Part shown: piece after piece, positions 12,560 through 24,857 of the stretch
Layout of the letters: each line of letters opens with the position of its first letter
Position numbering within the stretch: the first letter of the stretch is position 1
From: Petrosia ficiformis
Taxonomy: Eukaryota; Porifera; Demospongiae; Haplosclerida; Petrosiidae
Reading direction: 5' to 3'
Assembly (NCBI GenBank): GCA_947044365.1
Contig: OX345647.1
Location: 1,650,001 to 1,714,000 of the forward strand
DNA: 64,000 bases
Program-made: the position numbers and the translations under genes
The notes under the pieces: generated by a model
What the model was told of the DNA's origin: nothing
Seen by the model: only the letters and a program-made list of their open reading frames with translations
Databases searched by the model: none

Positions 12560-14850
12560 AGAAGAAGTACGTACTAAGAAGGTTGATAAATTATTGTGAC
12601 TATGATTATATAGATAGTGACTTGTGTTACTATGAGGATGGAAAGGAGGATTCGGAAAGAAACAAAGATTATGGTGAATCTGGTGAGGAGGAGGAAATAA
12701 GAAGTCGACCAACTCTTTGAAACCAATTTTAGGGCAAACTGTTGAACTGACTCAAGCAGAGAAGTGAGTGACGCAGGCTGTAGAGCAGTATTCAGGGATA
12801 TGAGAAGTGTAGATGTTCAAAAGAGTAGAAGATGGTGAACCTTTATAAAAGTTCCGATAGAGAAAACCAATTAATTTACGTGCCTTCTTAGAGAGATTAT
12901 GTACGTGAGTAGAGCATGATAAATTATTATAGCAAATGGTGACACCTAAGTAATTATTGTATGACAACACATGCTCTAATGGAGCATTTCAAATATGTGG
13001 AGTACAGAATGTGTCAAAAGAAGCCTGAGTCTTAAAAGAGAAAAAAAATGTATTTAGACTTAGATGGGTTAAGGATAAGAGATAAGCCAATTATTCAAGA
13101 GATCCAAATGATTTTGAACTTGAAGAAATACCATTAAGAACAACAGACTGTGTGCGACAAGAGAGATAAGAACGAAGCCATGAAAGTGGAGGAGAAGGCC
13201 GGTTGTAAGAGGCTAAAAGGTCAATCAAGGAAGAATGAGGAACAGAGTCAAATGCTATACGAAGATCAAGAAATGTACCACAAACAGAAGATTGTGAATC
13301 AAGTGCAAATAAGATTGAGTGAGTGGAAGATAAATAAAAGAGCTAAGGATGTGGAACGAGATGGGAGAACACCAAATTGATTATCAGCAATCGAAGAGTG
13401 TGTTTGGACAAAGTCAAGAAGAATATTATATATGTGTCTTTCAAGAAGTTTGGATATGACAGAGAGAAAGATTAATAATTTCATCAGTTGAACAGAGAAA
13501 ATCATTTGGACAAAAGGAATGTTCTGTGATGTGTGGGAGGAGTGGTAGACATGAATTATTAAAAGAATTAGAAAAGGTGTCACTGAGGATTTGGGCTTTC
13601 TGTACATTTCATGCAGATGTTGGGAGCGAATCTTTATTTTTACGAAGAGAACGAACATGAGACCAGAATTTACAGCTAGACTTAGAGATAGAGTCATAGA
13701 AAGAGGACTTGAGAGATTTGATATCTGAGGAAATTTCATTATGTAGGAATCAATAAGAAGCCAAAAGAGTAGAAAAATTATACTTTTTTGCATGTTTAAA
13801 TAGATTCTAACGTTTTCTAATTTTGCTTATTAATGAACGAGGCATCAAGACGGTAATGTGCAAAAAGAGAGAAACTTGGTAGGAACATAAAGATTGATAA
13901 GGAAGAGAAAACAATCTTTGAAAATGTTCCATAATGAATTAAAATCTGAAGATATACAAGAGTCCCAAGGAGTAGATATAAAAAGTTCATTAATCCTGTT
14001 AAAATTGGCTTTGTGGTATAGCCAGATTTTATTACAGGAGTTCTTAACATTAAGAATTGAAGAGAGGGAGGGAAAAGAAATAGACACAGTAATAGAATTG
14101 TGATCAGATGATGAAACAGGAGAAAGGATAGAGAAAAAAAATTGAAGAGAAGATGGAATAAAAACTAGATCAATTTTTGAAGGAACACCAGAAGGAGAAA
14201 AATGAGTAGGTTCAGAAATGATTTGTTGAGGGAGAAGTAATCAATCAGAGAAGCAAGTGGGGAAGAAGATAAAGTGTCAGACTTAAAATCAATATTAAAT
14301 ACACCAAACAAAAGTAAAAGAAGGACCAAGAGAAGAAAGAATATTAAGAAGTTGAGAGATATCAGAAGAGGAAGAAGGTGGACGATAGAAACAACATACA
14401 TTAAGCTTACATTTATAAAGGGAAATAGAGGCGGCAAGGAATTCAATAGAAGTGGAAATGTTTAATAGACAAGGAGTAAGAGATGACGTAATATATATAT
14501 ATATAGCAACACCATCACCTCAGTGAGGCCTATCCTTTTGAAAAAGAAGATAATCATGGAGGTGAACTTCAGAGGAGGGGATTTCTGAGGAAAACCAGGT
14601 CTCTGTTATACATACTAAATCAGGATTAAGGGAAGAGATTAGAAGACAAAATTTGTCAAACTTAGGGAGAAGACTGCGAGCATTAAAAAAAAAAAAGAGT
14701 GTTTTTCAAAGGTTTTTGTAGGTAGGTTTAGGGAATAAAGGAACGGGTTTCTTTTGAGATTGAAGTATGTTTGCATTTTGAGATTCGTTAATAGGTTTAG
14801 TGGACCTAGAACTACAAGAAGATGAAGAGCTCTTCATTTTAACAATTTGA
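12560..14850 (-). mobile_element. Decayed non-LTR retrotransposon (endonuclease plus reverse transcriptase)
   Basis: Minus-strand fragments in several frames follow LINE order. At about 14690-14550: NARSLLPKFDKF, LNPDLVCITETWFSSE and YLLFQKDRPH, from an apurinic-like endonuclease. Near 14305: FGVFNIDF, in place of the usual GDFN. At about 13460-13300: SKLLERHIYN and ADNQFGVLPSRSTS, from the reverse transcriptase. At 12970-12752: YLGVTI, SKKARKLIGFLYRNFYK, from the RT C-terminal region. Further RT-like sequence runs down to about 12600. Stops and frameshifts are frequent and the conserved catalytic Asp of GDFN is Val, so it is dead. It looks closest to CR1/Jockey-type elements. It sits only in the C-B intergenic stretch. 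Confidence 0.8.
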
Positions 14851-17800
14851 TATCGTTGAATTACTCAGAACTTAACTACAAGACTACTATGATGAACTCC
14901 TTCTACACTATTGTGATCCCATTCTTTACTATTGCAATCCCATTCTACACTATTGTGATCCCATTCCATACTATTGTGATCCCATTCTACACTATTGTGA
15001 TCCTATTCTACATTATGATGAACCACTTCTACTGCTGTGATCGATCTCATTCTCTACTATTGCAATCTCACTATTGTGATGTTTATTACATACCTCTCCA
15101 TCAAGATTTTTAGGAGAATCAAATGTTTCCAGGAACTCAGCAAATGCTTGATCTTTAGTCCATTCTCCACTCTTCACTTTAGCATGCTAAGAGACATCAT
15201 ATACATTAATGAAATAATACTTTTATATACATTTCATTACATGATTGACTAATTAAATGGTGAGCATTTGACAAAAGAGTAAGAACAATTAGCAGAATAG
15301 GTACTAACACCAAGATTAAATTACCAATATTTCCTGATCTGGTGTTAACACTTTACTGTTTAAGTTATCTGTACAGCAAGTCACAAAACCTGATCTTCAG
15401 AGACAACTCCAAATATTAACTTCTATAGGCTTGATATTCAGGTAACAAGCCATCATGAACAATTCATGCTCACTACTCTCTAAAGGCTTGATGTCCTCAA
15501 TATTTATTTATGCTGGGCCTATAAGTCGAGTCATGTTAGTACTCTATTAACAAATATGTACATTATTGTTTATAATAATCCTCAGAACATCTGGAGAGTA
15601 GTAATGGCGACAAGTGCCTCAAACAGGCTAAGCTACTCCACACCTATGAAAAGTAATAGATAGAAATAATGAGATAACTAAAATTCATCTGCTTTTTTTA
15701 CCTTGTACATCAGGACATCACAAAGTTGTGGATAAACAAGGAAGTGGACTAGCTATAGCCCGTTATGGTAGAAAATATGTATGGAAATATTGTATGCTAT
15801 ATCTATAAAGCTTAGACTTGAATGATACACCTTATACTACTATAATTATACTTCAGTATTTCTATAAAGCAATACCTCAATACATGCTCAATAGTTTTAA
15901 TTATTCTTCATGCAGTCTATTGTAGCATTCTAAAAAGGATCAATACATGCTCACTATAGTATTATATAATTATACTTCAATATTCTATAAAGGTGACTCA
16001 CTAGTATATACATTTCAAACTATATATTATATTCAATACTGCCGTGAAACCTCCCTTATTGGACACTTCCCAATAGTGAACACCTCTCTAAGGTTGACAT
16101 TTTCTTGTAGTCACTCAAATGTGTAGTATTATCGTCTCAAGCTTTTATTAAATGCTAACGCATATTATAAAAGCTCTCTTATACTATCGATACTAAATTG
16201 TAAGAAGTTTCTCAAGCTGGTCAAAGTGTAGTAAAATTGTTTGAGAGTTTTTGCACTACACTAGCCTACAATACAGTACAATACATATAATATATATACA
16301 ATACATATAATATACAGTAATACACAATACATATAATATACAGTAATATACATTGCATGTAGTACGTACAAAAAATAGTACACATACATTAATTAGTTCA
16401 CTATTTGATATTTATAATTCAGCATTAGAAATTGTTATTTAGACAAAAAAAACAGGACAAAGATGACAAACAAACATAAATTTAGCACAAACAGTGTATG
16501 TATGTATTTATCTATTTGGTGCAACGCAGAATACATGATAAATACATGACCCAGTACCTCACCTAGGTATACTAAAGTCATGTTACAATTTATCAATTGA
16601 TTTTCATATTTGGAGCATAATTATTAATGTGTTGAAATTTGTTATTGGTAAAAACGTTAAGTATTTAGCATGTTGCATTCAAGAGTTATGATCGTTAGGA
16701 GAACCAGCACTAGGTACATTGTTTGTCCAGAAACAAACAAGAGAAAAACAGGAGACTTACTGCATGTGTGAGATTACACCAACATAATTTTAAAAAAACA
16801 ATGAAGGCCTTTTCTTTATATCTGTTTCTGTTCTGGAGATATTGTAAACAGTCATTCTTCTTTGACAAATATCTCAACAAAATGTAGCAAAATTGGGAAA
16901 ATAGCTTAGTTGTTCTGTAGATACACATGTAACAAAAAACATGTTCAAAATTTCAGAGCTATACTGATAATTAGAGCTAAGAAAATTACCTAAGTACAAC
17001 CAGGAGCTCATAAAACTAGGAGCGTATAACGTAGGTATTCACGTGTCGTAAGTGGGTTGCAGCAGTAATTCCTTATATGGTAGTGTGATAAGGACTAAAA
17101 GTGGGTGTAATTTCTTAATTTTCTGTGTCATGAGACATGTGGTGTGCGTGCATGTATAATGTAAACAACATGGAGGAAAGGAAAGTGTTCTGGATATGTT
17201 AATCCTTGATGCCCTTCAAAATGCCTGAGGCTTATGCCAGCTGAAGAGCGAAGAAGATCTAACGTAACCCAAGGGATGAAAAATTTTATAGCTCACTACA
17301 GAATTGTTGTAATGTAAGGCTTATGACCTGAAAGAACTGTGTTCAGTTTTATGCTGAGTTTTCTGTCAACCACTCCAACCTTGACTTTCTTGCAAGAGTT
17401 TCTGCAGTATAACTGGCACAGAGATATTTCCATTCAACTAATAGACACTTTCATCCAGTTAAAGACTTGCTCAGGCTCTCCCACAAAGAGAACAGAACTT
17501 CTAAGGATAAGTGACAATCTACTTTTAATAATCGTCTGTAACATTTTTCTCTCCTCAAACAAGTATGTGTTACTCCTACTCCACTTCTTTCATCACATAG
17601 ATATTTATATTCCTAATTTTTAAATATATAATAATTAAACTTCTCGTGCACGTATTTTGGTACAATAATTATATTTATAGCTACATCACTATGCATCATT
17701 GACATGTGCTAGGTGCAAATTCCAGCACCTTTCATATATGGAAGTATCATTTCAAGTGGCATTATCGCAACCACAAAATGATTCATGAATAAAGTACCCA

Positions 17801-18900
17801 CATAATTAATGGGTAATTTTATGGTTTCTCACTTTCGCAGTACTGGCACCTTAATAATAACAACATAGGTCGTACAATTCAAGATGTCAGATCAACAGCT
17901 CCATATCACAGCAATACACGATATGTACGTAGCATCATCAGAACCCAAGATACAGGAAACCCATAACTATAGCACTGTTAATACCCAGGGAAAAGGAAAC
18001 CCATAAAATCAGTACCTGAAAATTAACAAAAATGTTTGAAATAAACAGTGAGAAATTTATAAACACATGTAATACTTTTATATGCTGAACATGCGAGTTC
18101 CGCCCAGTTCTTTCCAAAAGCCAGATATATTTGAGTGAAGAATAAAAATAATTTAAGCATTCATTAGACCTATCAATAATTATTATGACAATAACAGAAA
18201 TGTAACAATACAATTAATAAACACTAGTGTTGTTTTAGGTATCGTGATTTTTTGTTAACTAAATTAACTAAATTATATTCTACTGTAATAACTATAAATA
18301 TTGGTCTAAAATTATAAAAAACTAAAGTATTAAACACGCATTTTGGTAAATTAGATAGAATTAATACAGGACAATATAGAGCTAGTATAGCCACATGCTT
18401 CAACATACCGGTAACTCACCTTGTAGGCTACTATGACCATTAGAACCAACATTATCCAGAGAACAGCTTATGCATGTATGTTTGGCGGGGCAAATAACTG
18501 AGCATGCGTATATCACCACGTGGTTTATAATAACGTACCCGCGCATGCAGTTTCGAGCCCCTCCAACGTTTTTTTTTCATAGTTTTATATAACTTTAGTT
18601 CCAATCACTATATATAATACACCAAAATACTTAATTCAACATAATCTGAAAAAATATTTTCTTTCATTGCATTGTGGACTATTGCAATGTTGAATTGCCT
18701 GAAAATGAGGAAGAAGAGTGCTTGACAAGTCTTTACATACACTGGTACAACTAATACCAAAATGTAAAGTAGCTATACTAATGTAAGGATTGTGTAACTT
18801 TATGGTTGCTTGCTTAATTAATACCAGCCCAATCTTGTTTTTTGCAAGACTAAATATTGTTATATATATAGAGGAGTTTATTTAGGAATAACCCTCCTAA
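14850..18900. other. Intergenic DNA between gene C and gene B
   Basis: Apart from the 21-bp minisatellite and an AT-rich repeat near 18220, I see no supported gene or RNA. Open frames here are short, without motifs, and are likely chance. Confidence 0.65.
14898..15070. repeat. 21-bp minisatellite
   Basis: About seven to eight copies of a 21-bp unit like TTCTACACTATTGTGATCCC plus A, with small changes. In one frame it reads repeated FYTIVIP, which is a by-product of the repeat and not evidence for a protein. Confidence 0.85.
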
Positions 18901-18905
18901 CGGTG

Positions 18906-19204
18906 TTAACTTGGCGACGAAGTCCACAGAAAGACAGACACTCTCCTTTCAGGAAACAACATGACGATGATGATGATAGGACTACGGTCCCATATACACA
19001 CTTGTGTATATATGTTGTGGTTAGTCATTCCCATCAAATAGTCCCAGTTTGATGGGCACTCTTTTTTTTTAAGGAGGCAGCATGGCTTAGTGGTTGGAGC
19101 TTGAGCCTCCTGATCTAAGGGTCTGTGGTTCGAGTCCAGCTGCGGTCATGTTGTTTACTGAAAGGAGAGTGTCTGTCTTTCTGTGGACTTCGTCTCCAAG
19201 TTAA
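18906..19204. mobile_element. Foldback element carrying a tRNA-like pol III promoter
   Basis: About 57-bp inverted repeats at 18906-18963 and 19148-19204 differ at about two positions. Outer ends are TTAACTTGG and CCAAGTTAA. Between them, about 19082-19146, lies a tRNA-like stretch with A box TGGCTTAGTGG and B box GGTTCGAGTCC in tRNA spacing. The T-stem pairs only in part, so this is not a normal tRNA gene. It combines features of a SINE and a MITE. Confidence 0.75.
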
Positions 19205-19706
19205 ATATTGTTAGTATACTAGGCCCCCTATTTGGTGTTTGCATGACTGCTAATTTGACCACTGCTCTGTGACAATTGGCCTACCTTCTGTGTATATGGC
19301 ACATCATTTGTTACCACGCAAATGTGTAGAGAGGTTTATGTGTGAAACCCACAAGAAAACATGATAGAAACTTAATATATATAGAAACACAAAGACTTGT
19401 CGTGTTTATGTTTCCTTGGCAAGTTTCTGCACAGGTCTCCTTTGACACAACTTCAAGTTAGGAAACATTTTTAAGTTGTGTCAAATGAATCTACTAGCCC
19501 GTCCACGAGTGAATAAGATTTCAATATACAAAACAATGTAACAATAACTACTGTGATAAACAGAAATAAATTATATAGCTGCTCAATATTCAAACACAAA
19601 TTAAGTTATATCAAATGACATCATAATGATTATACACTATGCCTTACAAACTAGACAAAAAAACAATTTTTACTTGTAATAAGGTATTCATTTTACAAAA
19701 ATATTA

Positions 19707-20830
19707 TTAAGTCTCATTCTTAGTAAAAGTCTGCGTGAAGTCTAAATAGTCAGCTAACGGCTCTAATTCACGGTTCAAAATCTCAACTAGTTCTGAAAAG
19801 CATGGTCTTTCATCAGGACTCTCCAACCAGCACCTCAGCATCACAGAATAGCTGAGGAAAGAATTGAGTGTATGAAATGATAAAATCATTAATTAACTTA
19901 CATTTCTTGAGAACATACGGAACTCCTTGGTTTGTCCAGTCTTTCTCCAGTACCCAGGAGTTCGACGACTTCTTTTGGGCTTAGGCCCGGATAAGGCATC
20001 CTGCCAAGAGTGAACACTTCCCAACAGACTACTCCATATGACCACTGAAAGAGAATTGGTATATCTTATTTGATCATTGTTAAAATGCTTCACCAACCAC
20101 ATCGGTTTTCTCATTAAAGTACCCATCATTAATACTCTCCAATGACATCCACTTTATAGGTAGTTTCACTGAAGAGGTTTCTCGATAGTAGTGAGTGCAG
20201 TAGATATCTTCAGACAGTCCAAAATCAGCCACTTTTATTATTCCACTTGATGAAATCCTATGTTATAAACAACAAAATAAATTTGCATAATATAATAATA
20301 TATTATTATATAATGTATTATAGCATCTTACATGCAGTTTCTTGCTGCAAGATCTCGATGAATAAACGTTTTCTCAGCTAGATACATCATGCCATTAGCT
20401 ATTTGCAAACACATAGAGAGGAGTTGTTTTCTTGTGTCTAAGATAATGTCTTCCTCTGCATTCTCAGACACAGTCAGGTTAGGTCTCTCTCTTTTTAGAT
20501 AGGATAGAAGACTGCCTTCATCCATGAAAGGTGTTAAAATGTAAGGAGCGTCTCCAAGATCAAGACAGACCCCAATAAGAGGTAGAACATTTAAGTGATC
20601 AAAAAATTTCATCGTTATACTCTCTTGTACAATATTGTCAACATCAGATTTGGAGAATACTCCTGTGTGTGAATGACAAAATATTTCTCAATGCCTACAC
20701 CATTTTTCAAACAAATAATTAATAATTTAGGTTGACAAACCTTTGAGTGTTTTAACAGCTACAGGTTCTGGCATACTATTGAGGTTTGATTCATTTGTCA
20801 GAATGCCACGATATACAACACCAAATTCAC
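19707..20830 (-). CDS. Gene B tyrosine kinase domain, five exons
   Basis: Exons 20741-20830, 20332-20662, 20098-20257, 19902-20044 and 19707-19851. Visible motifs: GEFGVVYRG (completing GxGxxG), VAVKTLK, a QESI helix-C Glu, [29 protein letters not shown] with paired activation-loop tyrosines, [25 protein letters not shown], and RCW with [12 protein letters not shown] and LPIKW mark it as a tyrosine kinase and no catalytic residue is missing. The tail after the kinase is short (YLDFTQTF to KNET) with one tyrosine. The stop is at 19707-19709. Confidence 0.93.
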
Positions 20831-23800
20831 CTGTAAGATGATGGAATGAAGAACAATATCAAATCATGAATGATCACTCTAGATGGCATCATACATTACA
20901 CTTTTAAGACAGTTGACAATGCCAAAAATTATTATTTACATGCGCACCTCTGACTACGACATGTTTGTTAATGAAACAGTGTCAACAAATGCTTTGAGAT
21001 TTTTTTATCAAGATTATCAATAATAAAATGTGACCGTGGATGCAAAAATTAGTCATTTAACAAATAAGAATTTTCTCAAATGGTCACATTTAAATGTTCG
21101 TTACTCAGCCATTTTGCACAGCCAACTAACTTAATCTGATATCTAGGTAGACGAATAGTTGCTCTTCATGGCTATCACATTTAGTTTGCTACAAATACAA
21201 AATGACTTAATTATGTGCATTTAAATGTAAGCGTTAGACAAAATTAATTGCCAAATAACTGATTTTCGCATCCATGGTCACATTATTATTTAAACACTTG
21301 TATTTCTCCACAAAAATGATTTCTTTCATTGTAGTTTATTTATTGCCAGCAATGTATTGTATTCTTAGTGTCTTTGGGGTCTGACCTTAGCAATTAAAGT
21401 TTTGATGCAGTAGTTCTATATCCAATAAAAGACTCAAATACAGTGTCTAACATACGTATATTATAGTTTTTATATTAAGATTAAGGAGACAACACCCTCA
21501 TTGTCCCCATATGCCTATATGAAAAATAATGTGTCTTATTGTATTTGAAGCACTTAAATCTATTTTTGCAATTAGTTCAGTCCAATTATACATGTTATTG
21601 AGTGAAGCATAACAGATGCTCACTGTTTACCTTGACCGATCTTTTCAATTATCTTCACTCTTGATGCAGAAATCAAATTGCTTGAGAGTTCCCTAAAATG
21701 CACAGATCCAACTTTATTTCTAATTCGAACATATTTTTCTCTCTGTTCATCAAATTCAGTAGCGTTTAAATATTCTGATGACAAACAGGATGCTATATAT
21801 TTATTTAAAAATATAGAATATATATTATTTACATGCAACAGTATTCATACCATTGTCGAAAGTGGAATCATTTTTAATCTTAGCAAGTCTAGTAAAAAAA
21901 ATTTCAATGATTGATTTTTAATAGACAGATCGTAATGCATACCTTAATGTAACTCTATTTCTCCAGCGTTTTAATGTAATCATTACCACTATCAATAGTA
22001 GTAATATAATAATCATTATTACTACTGTTACAGTAACAATAATTGTGACTTTGTGTCTTGAAATTTCAGTATCTATAAATAGACAGATAAAATAATTGAG
22101 TCGATTAAAGGATTTGCAAGAGACAACAATAATTAATAACATTTGAAATGTCCTCATGACCTAAATACTGAATACTATACTTCAGAAACAGACATGCGTA
22201 TATAAAGACATAATAATTTACTTACCGTCCACATCAACAACTATCATATCACTCATCTCTCCCCACTCATTTTCTGCAGTACAGGTATATTTTCCACTAT
22301 ATTCCATTGTCACTTGCTCTAGTGTTAGAGTACTGTTATGAATATCATTATTACTAACAAGTTCAGTGGAAGGAAGGGTCATATTTGTGTTACTGGACCA
22401 ACTAACAGATGGTGCAGTGAGGGAATGGACTATGCAAGTGATAGTCACTCTTGAGTTTATTGGAATATTAACAGATCTAGGGATGATAGTTACATTTGGA
22501 GGAGGAACTGTAGGAAAAATATATAAAGAGAGAGAGAAATGTTTACAATTAGAAAATATTTCCCTGGAACTATTTTAGTGAAACACATTTCTATGAATAG
22601 ATTTCCTCACCATATATAGTAACATTTCTTACAGCAATCATCTCTCCTCCTTCATTTTCTGCAGCACATGAATATTCTCCAATATATTCCAGAGTCATTT
22701 GTTCCAGTGTTAGAGTACTGCAATGAATACTGTTATCATTTCTACTAACAAGTGGAGTGGAAGGAAGAGTCATATTTGTATCAGTGGACCAATTAACAGT
22801 TGGTGTAGCCAGTGATTGGACCTCACAAGTGAGAGTCACTGTCGAGTTGTAAGACATATTAACTGATTGAGGGAAAATGGTTACCACTGGAAGAACTAGA
22901 AAGATGAACAAAATCAAGAATGAAAATCATTGTATTCTATTAATGAATTAATTGTTTGTATTAGTAGAGACTGACATGTTACGAGTTTCTAAGTGTACCA
23001 GTACATGCACTCAGACAGACAGACAATTGAATAGATATACATGTACTTACCATACACATCAACATTTAGTGTATCACTGATCTCTCCTGCTTCATTTTCT
23101 GCAGTACAAGTATATTCTTCACCATATTCCAGTGTCACTTGTTCCAATGATAGAGTACTGGTATGAATACTATTATCATTATTACTAATGAGTGAACCAG
23201 GAGAAAGTACGACATTCATGTTGGTTGTCCAATTAACAGTTGGTATGGTCAGGGATTGGATCACACAAGTGAGATTCACTCTTGAGTCGGCAGTATTATT
23301 AATAGATATAGTTACATTTGGAAGAGGAACTGAGTAAGAGAGAGGAAATATAATTATATAGCTGGCAGAGGTATATAGAAATTGATTATTCAGTGGCTTT
23401 TGAGATATAAGTTTGCACTTGCACTTAGTCTAATTTGCAAAAATGTACTAAGAAAAAAATGAAATAGCTGGTGGAGAAATCCACACATATTCTTACCATA
23501 TACAGTAACATTTATCACATCACTCATTTCTCCTCCCTCATTTTCTGCAGTACAAGTATATTCTCCAATATATTCTAGTGTCACTTGTTCCAATAATGGA
23601 GTACTGGTATGAACATTATTATCATTACTACTAACAAGAAAAGTGGAAGGAAGGGTCACATTTGTGACAGTGGTCCAAATAACAGTTGGTGTTGTCAGAG
23701 AATGGACCATACAATATAGAGTCACTGTTGAGTTGTAAGACACATTAACAGATCCAGGAAGAATGGTTACATTTGGAGGAGGAACTAGAGAGAGAGACAG

Positions 23801-24822
23801 AGAGTAGAATGGATGGATTATATATATATTAAATTAACTCCTGCAAAAATTTGTAAAATCCTTCCATCGAAATTATCGTGCTATATAGTATATTTAAATA
23901 TAAATATAAATATAAATAAATTTATATATATATTTATATTTAAGATTGATATAATACATTAGCAACAAAATTAAAGCAACATAACAACTCTACATTGCAT
24001 AGCTTCTTTGAGTTCCATTTTTACTCTAGTTATACTTATGTAGAGTTGTTATGTGGAAGCAGTTAGTTTAATATTTTTGCTATAATGTATAAATGCATTG
24101 TAAAAGACAAACAGATCAATTCTTTTCTCTATGATTATAATATCATGTGCTGCTGAACAATCAACCACAAGAACCTATATAAAGTTTTTAGCACACAATA
24201 ATCACATGTGTATAATTAGCTAAACATGATTGTTAAAATAATTCCATTGATTAATTGCCCAGCCATAATTCACACTGATATTGACCTGGAATAAGGAGAC
24301 ATACTAATAGTTGGTCTTCTGTCTAAGCTATAGTGGATTAGTAGTAAGCATATGACTGGGTAACATAAAGGTTCCTATATAGATTCAAATTCTAGCTATA
24401 ATGAAGTAAGGGATGTTTTTCTTTCTTGTTTCTCTTCCATTGGTAAGCTAAACTATAGTTAAACAAATAGACAGGTGGATACACATAATAATTTCCTTAC
24501 CATAAACGTCAACATTTATTTTAATACTAATCTTTGCTCCTACATTTTGTGCAGTACATGTGTATTCTCCAATATATTCCAGTGTCACTTGTTCCAATAA
24601 TAGAGTACTGGTATGAACATTATTATCATTACTACTAACAAGAAAAGTGGAAGGAAGGGTCACATTTGTGACAGTGGTCCAAATAACAGTTGGTGTTGTC
24701 AGAGAATGGACCATACAATATAGAGTCACTGTTGAGTTGTAAGACACATTAACAGATCCAGGAAGAATGGTTACATTTGGAGGAGGAACTAGAGAGAGAG
24801 ACAGAGAGTAGAATGGATGGAT

Positions 24823-24857
<35 letters not shown>

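Noticed and set aside
13150..14465. Plus-strand open frames rich in Lys and Glu (13150-13380, 13894-14103, 14274-14465)
   Set aside because: They are antisense shadows of the decayed LINE, whose minus strand shows real endonuclease and RT motifs.
19082..19146. A functional tRNA gene
   Set aside because: The A and B boxes are good but the T-stem pairs only in part and no clean acceptor stem forms. It lies inside a foldback element.
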